Assembly (NCBI GenBank): GCA_938027685.1
Contig: CALJAM010000002.1
Span: forward strand, 124,001-188,000
Direction: 5' to 3'
DNA length: 64,000 bases
DNA from: an uncultured Bryobacteraceae bacterium
GTDB taxonomy: Bacteria; Acidobacteriota; Terriglobia; Bryobacterales; Bryobacteraceae
Shown here: piece by piece, positions 36,702 to 44,684 of the stretch
How positions within the stretch are numbered: the first letter of the stretch is position 1
Layout: every line of letters begins with the position of its first letter
Translations under genes and position numbers: made by a program
Notes under the pieces: model-generated
What the model was told of the DNA's origin: nothing
Database searches by the model: none
What the model saw: the letters and a program-made list of their open reading frames with translations, nothing else

Positions 36702-38006
36702 TCAGATGAACTTGTACTGGCCCGGCACCGGCAGCGGCGGCACCTCCACCTTGGCGTCGTACTCGAAGGTCTTCGGGTAGAGATCGAGCTGGGAGTTCAT
36801 GATCATGTCCCAAGTGATCTCCTGGCCCGAGTAAGCGGCCTCGCGGCCCATGATGCAGGTCATGGTGCTTTCCGCCACCGCCATCGCCTCGTTGATGTAA
36901 GGCCCGTTGCCCAGGATGCTGTTCACCATGTCGATATGCTCCTGAACGTACGGGTCGATGCCCTTGCTGCCCATGTCGCGGCAGTTGGTGCGTCCTTTGG
37001 TGCCCACCAGCAATTCGCTCACGTTGCGGTAGATGTGCGGCAGGTTGGGATACTGCCGGCAATGGCTGGTCAAATGCACCCCGTTCGGGTAGACAAAGTC
37101 AGCGAACACGTGATCGTAGATATTGCCGTAAAGCTCCTCGCGCGGCCGCCAGGCCACGCCGCCCGAGGCCACCACGCGCACGGGGTGCGTCCCCATGAAC
37201 CAGTTGCACACGTCGATGTTATGCAGGTGCTGCTCCACGATCTGGTCTCCGCACAGCCACACGTAGGAGTACCAATTGCGGTTTTGATACTCCATGTCTC
37301 CCCACTTGGGGTTGCGTTTGCCTTTCTCGTATGGCCAGTTCGGGCCCTGGAACTGGAGCACCGGCGTTCCGATCCAGTACGCGTAGCAGGCCACGATTTC
37401 TCCGATGGCGCCGTCCCGCACCTTTTGCCAGGTCTCGACGTATTCGCGCTGCGAGCGGCGTTGCGCTCCCGACTTCACGGTCAACTTCAGTTCCTCGGAT
37501 TTCTTGGCCGCCGCCATGAAGCGTCGGCAGCCGACCGGATCGGTGGCGAAAGGCTTTTCCGCGAAGACGTGCTTCTTGGCGTTCACCGCCGCTTCGAAGT
37601 GCTCAGGCCGATAGCCGGGAGGGGTGCACAGCAGCACGATGTCGATGTCGGATGCGAGGACCTTTTTGTAGCCGTCGAAGCCGATGAAGCGATGCTCGGG
37701 GTCCACCTTGACGCGATCGGCGATCGTGGCGTTGCGCGGCGCTTCCTTGAGCTGGCGGTAGGATTTCTCCAGCCGGTCTTCGAAGATGTCGCACATCGCC
37801 ACCAGCTCTACGTTGGGGCAGCCGTTGAGGATGTTCTCGACGGCCTGCGTGCCGCGGCCGCCGCAGCCCACTAAGCCGGCGCGCAACCGCGCCGGCCCCA
37901 CGCCGCGAACCTGCTCGGGCTTGACGATCAAGAAGCTCGATGCCGCCGCAGTCTTGCCGGCGGAGGATTTCAAGAAGGATCTGCGCGTTACCGGTTCGGA
38001 ACTCAT
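36702..38006 (-). CDS. Tat-exported Gfo/Idh/MocA oxidoreductase (copy 2)
   Basis: 434 aa from the ATG at 38006 with GAGG 10 bases upstream; the longer reading overlaps pcm and is not needed. Twin-arginine signal VTRRSFLKSSAGKTAA, Rossmann motif GLVGCGGRGTQAVENIL and EKPFATDPVGCRRF match copy 1. Long identical stretches (for example NWY-Y/F-WLCGDQIVEQH and the SGQEITW-MIMNSQ region) show a tandem duplication. A small insertion relative to copy 1 (GPNWPYEKGKRN region) may alter the active-site rim. Both probably act on related sugars in the periplasm. Confidence 0.93.
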   Translation of the reverse strand: MSSEPVTRRSFLKSSAGKTAAASSFLIVKPEQVRGVGPARLRAGLVGCGGRGTQAVENILNGCPNVELVAMCDIFEDRLEKSYRQLKEAPRNATIADRVKVDPEHRFIGFDGYKKVLASDIDIVLLCTPPGYRPEHFEAAVNAKKHVFAEKPFATDPVGCRRFMAAAKKSEELKLTVKSGAQRRSQREYVETWQKVRDGAIGEIVACYAYWIGTPVLQFQGPNWPYEKGKRNPKWGDMEYQNRNWYSYVWLCGDQIVEQHLHNIDVCNWFMGTHPVRVVASGGVAWRPREELYGNIYDHVFADFVYPNGVHLTSHCRQYPNLPHIYRNVSELLVGTKGRTNCRDMGSKGIDPYVQEHIDMVNSILGNGPYINEAMAVAESTMTCIMGREAAYSGQEITWDMIMNSQLDLYPKTFEYDAKVEVPPLPVPGQYKFI

Positions 38007-38062
38007 AGCACGATTACCTCGGGTGCCTATTGTATCCCAAGGTCGCGGCAGGGGCGCACACC

Positions 38063-38713
38063 TCAGCCGCGCGGCGCTGTTTGCGTCTGCCGCAGGGGCA
38101 CGAACCGGCAGTAGGTCACCACGCGCTGGCTCAGACGTCCCTCGCGTTTCCAAATGAGGCGCAGTTCCTGATCCCACCCTCCCCCCACCGGGATCACCAT
38201 GCGCCCGGGGTCCGCCAGTTGTTCCAGCAGCGCCCAGGGAGGCTCCGGCGCCGCTGCCGCCACCGAAATGGCGTCGTAAGGCGCCTCCTCGGGATAGCCG
38301 CGCGAGCCGTCCGCGCAAATCACGCGCACGTTGTGAGCCCGCCCCGCCGCCTCCAGGTTCTGCTGCGCTCGTGCGGCCAGTTCCGGAATGACCTCGAGCG
38401 CAATCACCTCCCGCGCCAGCGCCCCCAGCACCGCCGCGTGGTAGCCCGAGCCCGCACCCACTTCCAGGACCTTCTCGTCCCCGCGCAGCTCCAGGCTCTG
38501 CGTCATCAGGGCCACCATGTACGGCTGTGAAATCGTCTGCCCGTAGCCGATCGCGACCGGCTCGTCATCGTAAGCGCGATGGCGCTGGTCTTCGGGGACG
38601 AAGAGCTCGCGCGGGATCTCCCCCATCGCCGCCAACACACGTGGGTCGCGGATGCCGCGAGCACGCAGTTGATGTTCGACCATCCGCCTGCGCAATTCAG
38701 CAAAATCGATCAC
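38063..38713 (-). CDS. pcm: Protein-L-isoaspartate O-methyltransferase
   Basis: 216 aa from the GTG at 38713, chosen because GGAG lies 7 bases upstream and the length fits the family (about 210). Motifs: MVEHQLRARGIRDPRVLAAM, AYDDEPVAIGYGQTISQPY, SAM site VLEVGAGSGYHAAVLG, IPVGGGWDQEL. It repairs isoaspartyl residues in aged proteins using SAM. Fifty-six bases separate it from the oxidoreductase pair. Confidence 0.96.
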   Translation of the reverse strand: MIDFAELRRRMVEHQLRARGIRDPRVLAAMGEIPRELFVPEDQRHRAYDDEPVAIGYGQTISQPYMVALMTQSLELRGDEKVLEVGAGSGYHAAVLGALAREVIALEVIPELAARAQQNLEAAGRAHNVRVICADGSRGYPEEAPYDAISVAAAAPEPPWALLEQLADPGRMVIPVGGGWDQELRLIWKREGRLSQRVVTYCRFVPLRQTQTAPRG

Positions 38714-38861
38714 CGGCACTCTCCAGCATAGTCCCGCCGGTGACCCGAAGGACGGCTCTCGCCATCGCCCGGCAGGCAAAGACAAGCCCACGGCCGTCGC
38801 GTGACTCCTGCAACCGCCCCGGCCGCGTTCAATATTGACCGGCGCCGGCTGCGCTGATTTG

Positions 38862-38870
38862 TGTTATTCT
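38862..38870 (+). promoter_or_regulatory. Extended -10 promoter and long leader of the cold-shock gene
   Basis: TGTTATTCT matches an extended -10 (TGnTANNNT). TTGACC at 38835-38840 is too far (24 bases) to be a regular -35. The predicted leader to the ATG at 38990 is about 113 bases, long as in cspA-type genes, where the leader folds as a temperature-sensitive RNA. The rest of 38714-38989 shows no gene. Confidence 0.45.
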
Positions 38871-38989
38871 GAAGACAGAGTTTTGAACGTCTCCGCCTGC
38901 CGCCCGTAAATCCCTCACCGAGCGATTTGCCCGCTGCGTGGGGAGCGTTTGATCCTCAGCAAGTTCAATTTCGAGGAAACAGCAACACC

Positions 38990-39196
38990 ATGAAAGAAAA
39001 AGGTACCGTGAAGTGGTTTAACGCAGCCAAAGGCTTCGGGTTCATCCAGCGGGATTCCGGCGAGGACGTCTTCGTCCACTATTCCGCGATCCAGATGGGC
39101 GGTTACCGCAGCCTGGAAGAGGGGGCGCGAGTGGAATTTTCGGTCCGCAGAGGCCCCAAGGGATTGCAGGCTGAAGACGTCAAGGTGCTCTCGTAG
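38990..39196 (+). CDS. Cold-shock-domain protein (CspA family)
   Basis: 68 aa from the ATG at 38990; the frame is open upstream but the family begins here ([19 protein letters not shown]). RNP1 KGFGFI and RNP2 DVFVHYSAI bind single-stranded RNA or DNA. It is a single OB-fold of normal length. GGA lies 12 bases before the start, somewhat far. Likely an RNA chaperone. Confidence 0.97.
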   Translation: MKEKGTVKWFNAAKGFGFIQRDSGEDVFVHYSAIQMGGYRSLEEGARVEFSVRRGPKGLQAEDVKVLS

Positions 39197-39211
39197 TTCA
39201 GCCGCCTGAAC
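39196..39211 (+). terminator. Hairpin at the end of the cold-shock gene
   Basis: GTTCAG, a 4-base loop, CTGAAC, beginning at the last base of the stop codon. A 6-bp stem with no U-run. It may act as a weak terminator. Confidence 0.3.
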
Positions 39212-39274
39212 GGGCCGCGGTCCGCAGGGAACAAAAGCGGGTCTTCTACGTATTCATCCCCAGGGAGGCTTCCC

Positions 39275-40210
39275 ATGCGCGTCCGCGGCCTGTTGGTTCC
39301 CGCTTTCCTGATCCTCCTGGCCGGCACGACCGGTTGCGACCTCGACGGGGTCCTGGACGCGGCGGCGACTTTCCGGGAGGAATTCTCTCGCAGCTATCCC
39401 CTGAAGCCGGGCGCGCATCTGGCGCTCGAAACCTACAACGGGTCGGTCCGGATTCTGGGATGGGAAAAGCACGAGATCCGCATCAGCGGTGTCAAGTACG
39501 CTCGCAGCAAGGTCGAGCTCGAAGAGCTGAAAATCGAAATCGAGGCCGGCGAGCAGTCGGTGCGCATCCGGGCCGTGCCCGCTCGCAATCGCGCTCGAGC
39601 TTCCGGCGTCCGCTTCTTCATCCGCGTCCCACACCGCGTAAGGCTCGATCCGATCGTGAGCAGTAACGGCCCGCTGCGGATCGAGGAAGTCAGGGGCTCG
39701 GCGCGCCTGGAAACCTCCAACGCGTCCGTCACTCTCCGGCAGCTGGAGGGATCCGTCGAAGCCCAAACTTCCAACGGCGCCATCAACGGCAGTGACCTCA
39801 CCGGCGATTTCCGTCTGCGCACTTCGAATGGCGGCGTTCGCCTGGAGCGCCTAAAGGGAACGTTCGACGTGCGGACGTCGAACTCCCCGATCACGGCACG
39901 CATTGCGGAGCCCGCCGCCGACCGTCCCATCCGGTTGACCACTTCCAACGGCAGCGTCGAACTGACGCTCGATCATTACAACGCCAATCCCGTCGCCGTG
40001 GCCACCAGCAACGGCGCCATCACGCTGCGCCTGCCCGCATCGACGGGGGCCAGGATCGAGGCCAGCGTTTCCAACGCCTCGGTGCACACGGACTTCGAGC
40101 TTCTCGGCCGCCTCGAGACCAAGAACCGCCTGGAAGGAATCATCGGTGCGGGCGGACCGCTCATCCGGCTGACCACTTCCAACGGGACCATCCGGGTGCT
40201 GCGCTCCTGA
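39275..40210 (+). CDS. DUF4097 repeat protein, probable lipoprotein
   Basis: 311 aa with AGGGAGG 6-7 bases before the ATG. Signal peptide with GTTGC; the residue at -3 is not the usual Leu, so lipidation is probable but not certain. From about 55 to the end, short strands recur with Ser-Asn-Gly turns: YNGSVRI, SSNGPLRI, TSNASVTL, TSNGAIN, TSNGGVRL, TSNSPITA, TSNGSVEL, TSNGAITL, VSNASVHT, TSNGTIRV. This is a DUF4097 beta-solenoid. Family members are surface or envelope proteins of unclear role. It is preceded by the cold-shock gene and converges with the hydratase gene. Confidence 0.88.
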   Translation: MRVRGLLVPAFLILLAGTTGCDLDGVLDAAATFREEFSRSYPLKPGAHLALETYNGSVRILGWEKHEIRISGVKYARSKVELEELKIEIEAGEQSVRIRAVPARNRARASGVRFFIRVPHRVRLDPIVSSNGPLRIEEVRGSARLETSNASVTLRQLEGSVEAQTSNGAINGSDLTGDFRLRTSNGGVRLERLKGTFDVRTSNSPITARIAEPAADRPIRLTTSNGSVELTLDHYNANPVAVATSNGAITLRLPASTGARIEASVSNASVHTDFELLGRLETKNRLEGIIGAGGPLIRLTTSNGTIRVLRS

Positions 40211-40247
40211 AGCGGGGCGTGCCCGACCGGACGCGCGGCGTCGGTCC

Positions 40248-41024
40248 CTAGCGGCCCCGCCATTCGGGTCGGCGCTTTTCGAGAAACGCCGCGATTCCCT
40301 CCTGTGCGTCTTCGGTGAGCGTGTTCAACGCCATGAGCTCGGCCGTGTAATCATAGGCTTCCGCCTCATCGAGCTCCAGTTGTCGGTAGAAGGCCTGCTT
40401 GCCGAGAGCCAGGACCAGCGGGCTGGCCTCGACGATGCGAGCGGCCAACCCGAGCGTCTCCGCCCGCAGCGCTCCCGCCGGCGCCACGCGATTGACGAGC
40501 CCCCAGGCGAGGGCCGTGTGGGCGTCGATCATTTCGCCCGTCACGAGCATCTCGAAGGCCCGACGCGGTGCGATCTTGCGCGTCAGCGCCACCATCGGCG
40601 TTGAACAGAAGAGCCCGATTTTTACGCCTGGCGTGGCGAAGCGGGCGTCCTCGGAAGCCACCGCGAGATCGCACGCCGCCACCAACTGACATCCCGCCGC
40701 CGTGGCCACGCCCTGCACTTCGGCGATCACCGGCTGCGGCGTCTGCCGCAAGGCCTGCATCAGGCGGACGCATTCCCGAAAAATCCGGCGGCACTGGTGC
40801 AAGTCCGCGTTGCGCAGCTCGTTGAGATCATGGCCGGAACAGAAAACAGGGCCGGCGGCGGCCAGGATCACGGCTCGCACGCCGTTGTCACCCGCAGCGC
40901 GCTCGAGCGCCGCAGTCAGCTCCCGCATCAGTTCGAGCGAGAGTGCGTTGCGCCGCTCGGGTCGGTTCAGTGTCAGGACGGCGATCGCCGCCTCCACCTC
41001 ATAGAGCAGATTCGCGTATTCCAT
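40248..41024 (-). CDS. Enoyl-CoA hydratase/isomerase family protein
   Basis: 258 aa. Crotonase fold: LNRPERRNALSLELMREL, oxyanion segments FCSGHDLNEL and VQGVATAAGCQLVAACD, then ATPGVKIGLFCSTP. The Glu of the classical double-Glu active site is partly replaced (ATAAGCQL instead of AxGGGxEL), as in the ECHDC3 branch. It acts on acyl-CoA in the cytoplasm, but hydration activity is uncertain. Divergent from the transporter with 62 bases between. Confidence 0.88.
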   Translation of the reverse strand: MEYANLLYEVEAAIAVLTLNRPERRNALSLELMRELTAALERAAGDNGVRAVILAAAGPVFCSGHDLNELRNADLHQCRRIFRECVRLMQALRQTPQPVIAEVQGVATAAGCQLVAACDLAVASEDARFATPGVKIGLFCSTPMVALTRKIAPRRAFEMLVTGEMIDAHTALAWGLVNRVAPAGALRAETLGLAARIVEASPLVLALGKQAFYRQLELDEAEAYDYTAELMALNTLTEDAQEGIAAFLEKRRPEWRGR

Positions 41025-41072
41025 GGGATGCCCTGCCGAATGCCTCCAGCATAACCGCGCGGGAGGGCGTGG

Positions 41073-41078
41073 TAGGAT
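41073..41078 (+). promoter_or_regulatory. Possible -10 box (TAGGAT) with near-leaderless spacing
   Basis: TAGGAT ends 8 bases before the GTG at 41087. GGAGGG lies before the box and so would not be transcribed. Confidence 0.35.
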
Positions 41079-41086
41079 AGCGCGGC

Positions 41087-42556
41087 GTGCCAGACGTCAC
41101 CCGATCACGATACTTTCCGCCGTGGGGACAGGGCGAGCTGCCGGAAGCCCCGGTTTTCGATTGGCGGAAGTGTACGCTACTGATCGGTCCGGGGCTGATG
41201 ATGGCGGGCGCGAACATCGGCGGCGGCGAGTGGCTTTTCGGTCCCGTGGTCACCGCGCAGTACGGCGGACGGATCATGTGGCTGGCCACGGTCTCCATCC
41301 TGCTCCAAGCTTTCTACAACCTGGCGGTCATGCGGTACGCGCTTTACTGCGGCGAGCCCATATTCGTGGGCTTTTTCCGCACCGCGCCGGGACCGCTCTT
41401 TTGGACCGTGTTCTACTTTCTGGCCGATGTGGGGTCGTTCTGGCCCTATCTAGCCTCCAACGCAGCCATACCGCTGGCCACGGTCGTGCTGGGACGGTTG
41501 CCCTCGGCCGCCGATGACGCACTGACGCGCGGTCTCAGCTACGCCGTCTTCCTGGCCTGTTTCGTGCCGCTCATCTTCGGGGGAAAGATTTACAACGCGC
41601 TGGAAAAGCTCATGGTGGCGAAGCTCGTGTTGGTGCTGAGCTATCTCGGCCTAGTCGCCCTGCTGCTCGTGAGCGCGGAAACGTGGCTCGAAATTCTTTG
41701 GGGCCTGTTCCGCTTCGGCGCGCTGCCGGAAGGTGAGTTCGATTGGGCGGTCCTGGCTGCGTTCGCAGCAGTGGCCGGAGCGGGCGGCCTCACCAACAGC
41801 AACTTTTCCAACTACGCGCGCGATAAGGGATGGGCGATGGGCGCGCTCGTGGGCGCCATCCCCAGCGCGGTGGGAGGTCGCACCGTGCAGCTTTCGCACA
41901 CCGGTCGGGTGTTCGAGCCCTCGGGCGACGCGCTGAGGCGGTGGCGCGGCTGGCTGCGCCACATCCGTCGCGATCAACTTGCGCTCTGGATCCCCGGTTG
42001 CGTGGCGGGCATGGCCCTGCCGGCCCTGTTTTCGCTCGAATTCATCCGGGGAGCCAGCGTGGAGGGTCACGCCGCCGCGGCCATGACGGCCGAAGCCGTC
42101 GCGGCCCGTCACGGCCGCATTTTCTGGTACCTGACGCTGCTCTGCGGATTTCTGGTGATGGCTCCCACGCAGGTCAGTCAGATCGACGGCCTCTGCCGTC
42201 GCTGGACGGACGTCATCTGGACCGGCGTACGCCGGCTGCACAGCTTGCCGGGCAACCAGGCCAAGTGGGTTTATTACGGAATCCTCGTCTTGTACTGTTT
42301 CTGGGGCCTGGCCGCCTTGCGGCTGACGCCCAACCCGCTGGTGCTGGCCGTCGCCAGCGGCGTGCTGATGAACTTTGGCCTGGCTTTCTCAGCGCTCCAC
42401 ACGCTTTACGTCAACCTGAAGCTGCTGCCGGCCCCGCTCCGTCCGGGCTGGGGCCTCCGCTGCGGGCTGGCGGCCTGCGCCGTGTTCTACTTCGCCATCT
42501 CGGCCGTCGCCTTCCGCCAGCAATGGCCGCGCGTGGCGGCCTGGCTGGGGTTGTAA
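41087..42556 (+). CDS. Nramp-related membrane transporter lacking metal motifs
   Basis: 489 aa with about 11 TM helices. The beginning of TM1 (LLIGPGLMMAGANIGGGEW) aligns with the Nramp GPGLLAAxAxxDPGN region. The metal-binding DPGN of TM1 and the MPH of TM6 are both missing; TM6 reads AGGLTNSNFSNYARDKG. Such divergent Nramp-like proteins may carry other cations or substrates. The 60-residue hydrophilic loop after TM6 contains several Arg/Trp. Not confidently named beyond the APC/Nramp fold. Confidence 0.65.
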   Translation: MPDVTRSRYFPPWGQGELPEAPVFDWRKCTLLIGPGLMMAGANIGGGEWLFGPVVTAQYGGRIMWLATVSILLQAFYNLAVMRYALYCGEPIFVGFFRTAPGPLFWTVFYFLADVGSFWPYLASNAAIPLATVVLGRLPSAADDALTRGLSYAVFLACFVPLIFGGKIYNALEKLMVAKLVLVLSYLGLVALLLVSAETWLEILWGLFRFGALPEGEFDWAVLAAFAAVAGAGGLTNSNFSNYARDKGWAMGALVGAIPSAVGGRTVQLSHTGRVFEPSGDALRRWRGWLRHIRRDQLALWIPGCVAGMALPALFSLEFIRGASVEGHAAAAMTAEAVAARHGRIFWYLTLLCGFLVMAPTQVSQIDGLCRRWTDVIWTGVRRLHSLPGNQAKWVYYGILVLYCFWGLAALRLTPNPLVLAVASGVLMNFGLAFSALHTLYVNLKLLPAPLRPGWGLRCGLAACAVFYFAISAVAFRQQWPRVAAWLGL

Positions 42557-42564
42557 GTTCCGGC

Positions 42565-44595
42565 TTAGCGCAACTCCTTCCAAGCCGGTAATGAGTAGTT
42601 GGCGCGGTAGTTCGATTCGTTGTGATGCGGGTTTCGGACGGGTGCGTAGATCCGCTTGTCGTTAAATGGCCGGTCCTGGGTGTAAATCCAGACGCGGTGG
42701 CTGTCCCACACCACGATCTCGTCGCGGGGATCGCCGGTGAGATCGAGGACGTTGAAAGCCAGGTCCGGATGGCCGTCGTCCGGGAACATGACGACCCGCC
42801 GCAGGTGGCCGTCGATCATGCCGCCCTCGCGCGGATTGGGCGAGAGCATGGCGTATTCGACGCCGTCGCCGCGCCAGTTCACCGGCAGGATCGGGCTACC
42901 CGTATGGATGGGTTCGCCCTGAGCCACGATGTTACCTTCGTAGTCGAACAGCGTGACGATGCCTGGATTGCGCCAGAAGTTGATGGTCATCAACTGCAGA
43001 CCGGGTACGTCCGCACGGTACTTCGCGATGCTGGGACTCTGGGCGTGACCGATGCGCACATGCCGCAAGATCCGGCCCTTCAGGTCCAACATCAGGAATC
43101 CCTCGTCGCTGGCGAACCAGTACAGCCGCGGCGGAGCCTTAGGATCCGGCCCGAAATTGCCTGCAATGACGCCGTCGGCGTGATCGTTAAGTTCGTCGTG
43201 GCTCCATAGCAGACGCCCGTCGGGCGAGTACATGGCGTATCCGATGAAAAGCTCTTCCCGCCCGTCGCCGTCCACGTCCAGCGTGAAGGGAAAGTGCCCG
43301 GTGTTGGTCCGGCCTTGCCAGAGCAGCTTCAGATCGCTATCGTAGACCCAAAAGTTGCGGTAGCGATCCTTCACCAGGATCTCCCGCTGCGCGCCGCGGC
43401 CTGAAAAATCCGCAAAGTAAATGCTGTCCCCCACTTCGAGCTCGTACGGCCGGACTTTGTTGTCTCGCGGCGCTTCCGGCATCCAGGCCCACTTCTTCAC
43501 CTTGCCGGTGGCGCCTTCCAGGATCTGGATCCTGAAGTCCCTGACCATGACGACCTCGTTGCGCCCGTCCCCGTCCACGTCGTGGATCTGGAAAGGGTTG
43601 TCGTGCGCAAGCACGTCGTTGTACGGCTCGGGACGCCCGATCTGCCAGAGCACCTTTCCCTCGAGGTTCACCGCCGTCAGGCAACTGATATGGGCGAAAG
43701 AGTTGTCCTGCACTTTCCGGATGTTTTGCGCGATGAGCATTTCCGGGCGGCCGTCGCCGTCCAAGTCGCCGAAACGGGCGTTGCGGCCGGCGCCGAAGCC
43801 GGGCGTTTCGAAGCGCTTCCAGAGCTTCGGCTGGGGATTGAGCGCCCGCAGGCGCGCAAGCTCTTCTTCGCGCCGGCGAATGCGCTCCTCGATGGCCCGC
43901 CGGGTTTCCTCGGTTGCCGTCACCACCACGTCGGTGAATCGCGCCGGGATGTTGGCCGTAATGCCGATGCGCCCGGCGGGGATCTCGTTATCGGCGGCTT
44001 CGATCAGAAGCTTCCCGTCCACATATGCGCGGATCCGGGCTCCCTGGTTCTCGACCTTCAGCGTGTAGTAGCGCAGCGTGTCGTAACGAAAAGGCGCCTG
44101 ACCCAACTCGCGCCACTCGGCGATGCGGAACTGCTTTTCGAGCGGCAGCCGCAGCCGCAGCACCGCGCGATCGCCGCCGGTGAGGCCGAAAAGGTAGTAA
44201 TGGCGGTTCGTTCGGTACCGAAACACGATGCCCGCCATCTCCTGGAGCGACAGCGGCCGCACTTTGACTTCCAGCGTGTAGTCGAACCAGTCCGGGTCTC
44301 CGGTGACCAGCGTGGGATTCATGATGCGGCGCCAGGCGTTGATTTCGTGCTGCTCGACGTAGGTCTTGCCGTCTTCGTCTCCGCCCGCCCACGAATCGGT
44401 GTGGCAGATGGCGTTCTCCCAGGGATCGAGGGGTACGCCCCTGTGCGGCAGATAGTGGTATTCCTGAACGGCGTTGGTCAGTTGCTTGATCGGTTCGGAA
44501 AGCACGCGCGGCGGCAGGCGCCGGAAATCGTCCCGGAACAGCTCCGCCGCATGAAGGGCAGGGACCGTGATTAGCGCGACAACAAGGGGGATCAT
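42565..44595 (-). CDS. Exported FG-GAP protein, possible polysaccharide lyase-like
   Basis: 676 aa. Signal peptide MIPLVVALITVPALHAA. Residues about 18-215 form a LamG/DUF1080-like jelly roll (TLEVKVRPLSLQEMAGIVFRY, RAYVDGKLLIEA). A short coiled segment (about 218-235) leads to a propeller with calcium-type loops FGDLDGDGRPEMLIA, HDVDGDGRNEVVMV, LDVDGDGREELFI and DLTGDPRDEIVVW. The C-terminus (ESNYRANYSLPAW) resembles the end of rhamnogalacturonan-lyase (PL11) proteins. A carbohydrate role is likely; lyase activity is not proven. Start lies 6 bases after TACAAC, a poor -10. Confidence 0.78.
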   Translation of the reverse strand: MIPLVVALITVPALHAAELFRDDFRRLPPRVLSEPIKQLTNAVQEYHYLPHRGVPLDPWENAICHTDSWAGGDEDGKTYVEQHEINAWRRIMNPTLVTGDPDWFDYTLEVKVRPLSLQEMAGIVFRYRTNRHYYLFGLTGGDRAVLRLRLPLEKQFRIAEWRELGQAPFRYDTLRYYTLKVENQGARIRAYVDGKLLIEAADNEIPAGRIGITANIPARFTDVVVTATEETRRAIEERIRRREEELARLRALNPQPKLWKRFETPGFGAGRNARFGDLDGDGRPEMLIAQNIRKVQDNSFAHISCLTAVNLEGKVLWQIGRPEPYNDVLAHDNPFQIHDVDGDGRNEVVMVRDFRIQILEGATGKVKKWAWMPEAPRDNKVRPYELEVGDSIYFADFSGRGAQREILVKDRYRNFWVYDSDLKLLWQGRTNTGHFPFTLDVDGDGREELFIGYAMYSPDGRLLWSHDELNDHADGVIAGNFGPDPKAPPRLYWFASDEGFLMLDLKGRILRHVRIGHAQSPSIAKYRADVPGLQLMTINFWRNPGIVTLFDYEGNIVAQGEPIHTGSPILPVNWRGDGVEYAMLSPNPREGGMIDGHLRRVVMFPDDGHPDLAFNVLDLTGDPRDEIVVWDSHRVWIYTQDRPFNDKRIYAPVRNPHHNESNYRANYSLPAWKELR

Positions 44596-44684
44596 GTTTA
44601 CGTTGTAGCCGAGACCGCGAGCAGCGCGCGAGCCTCTGCTTCACGCGGGTTGGCCCTGAACAGCGAGCGGGCGGGACGCGGGAC

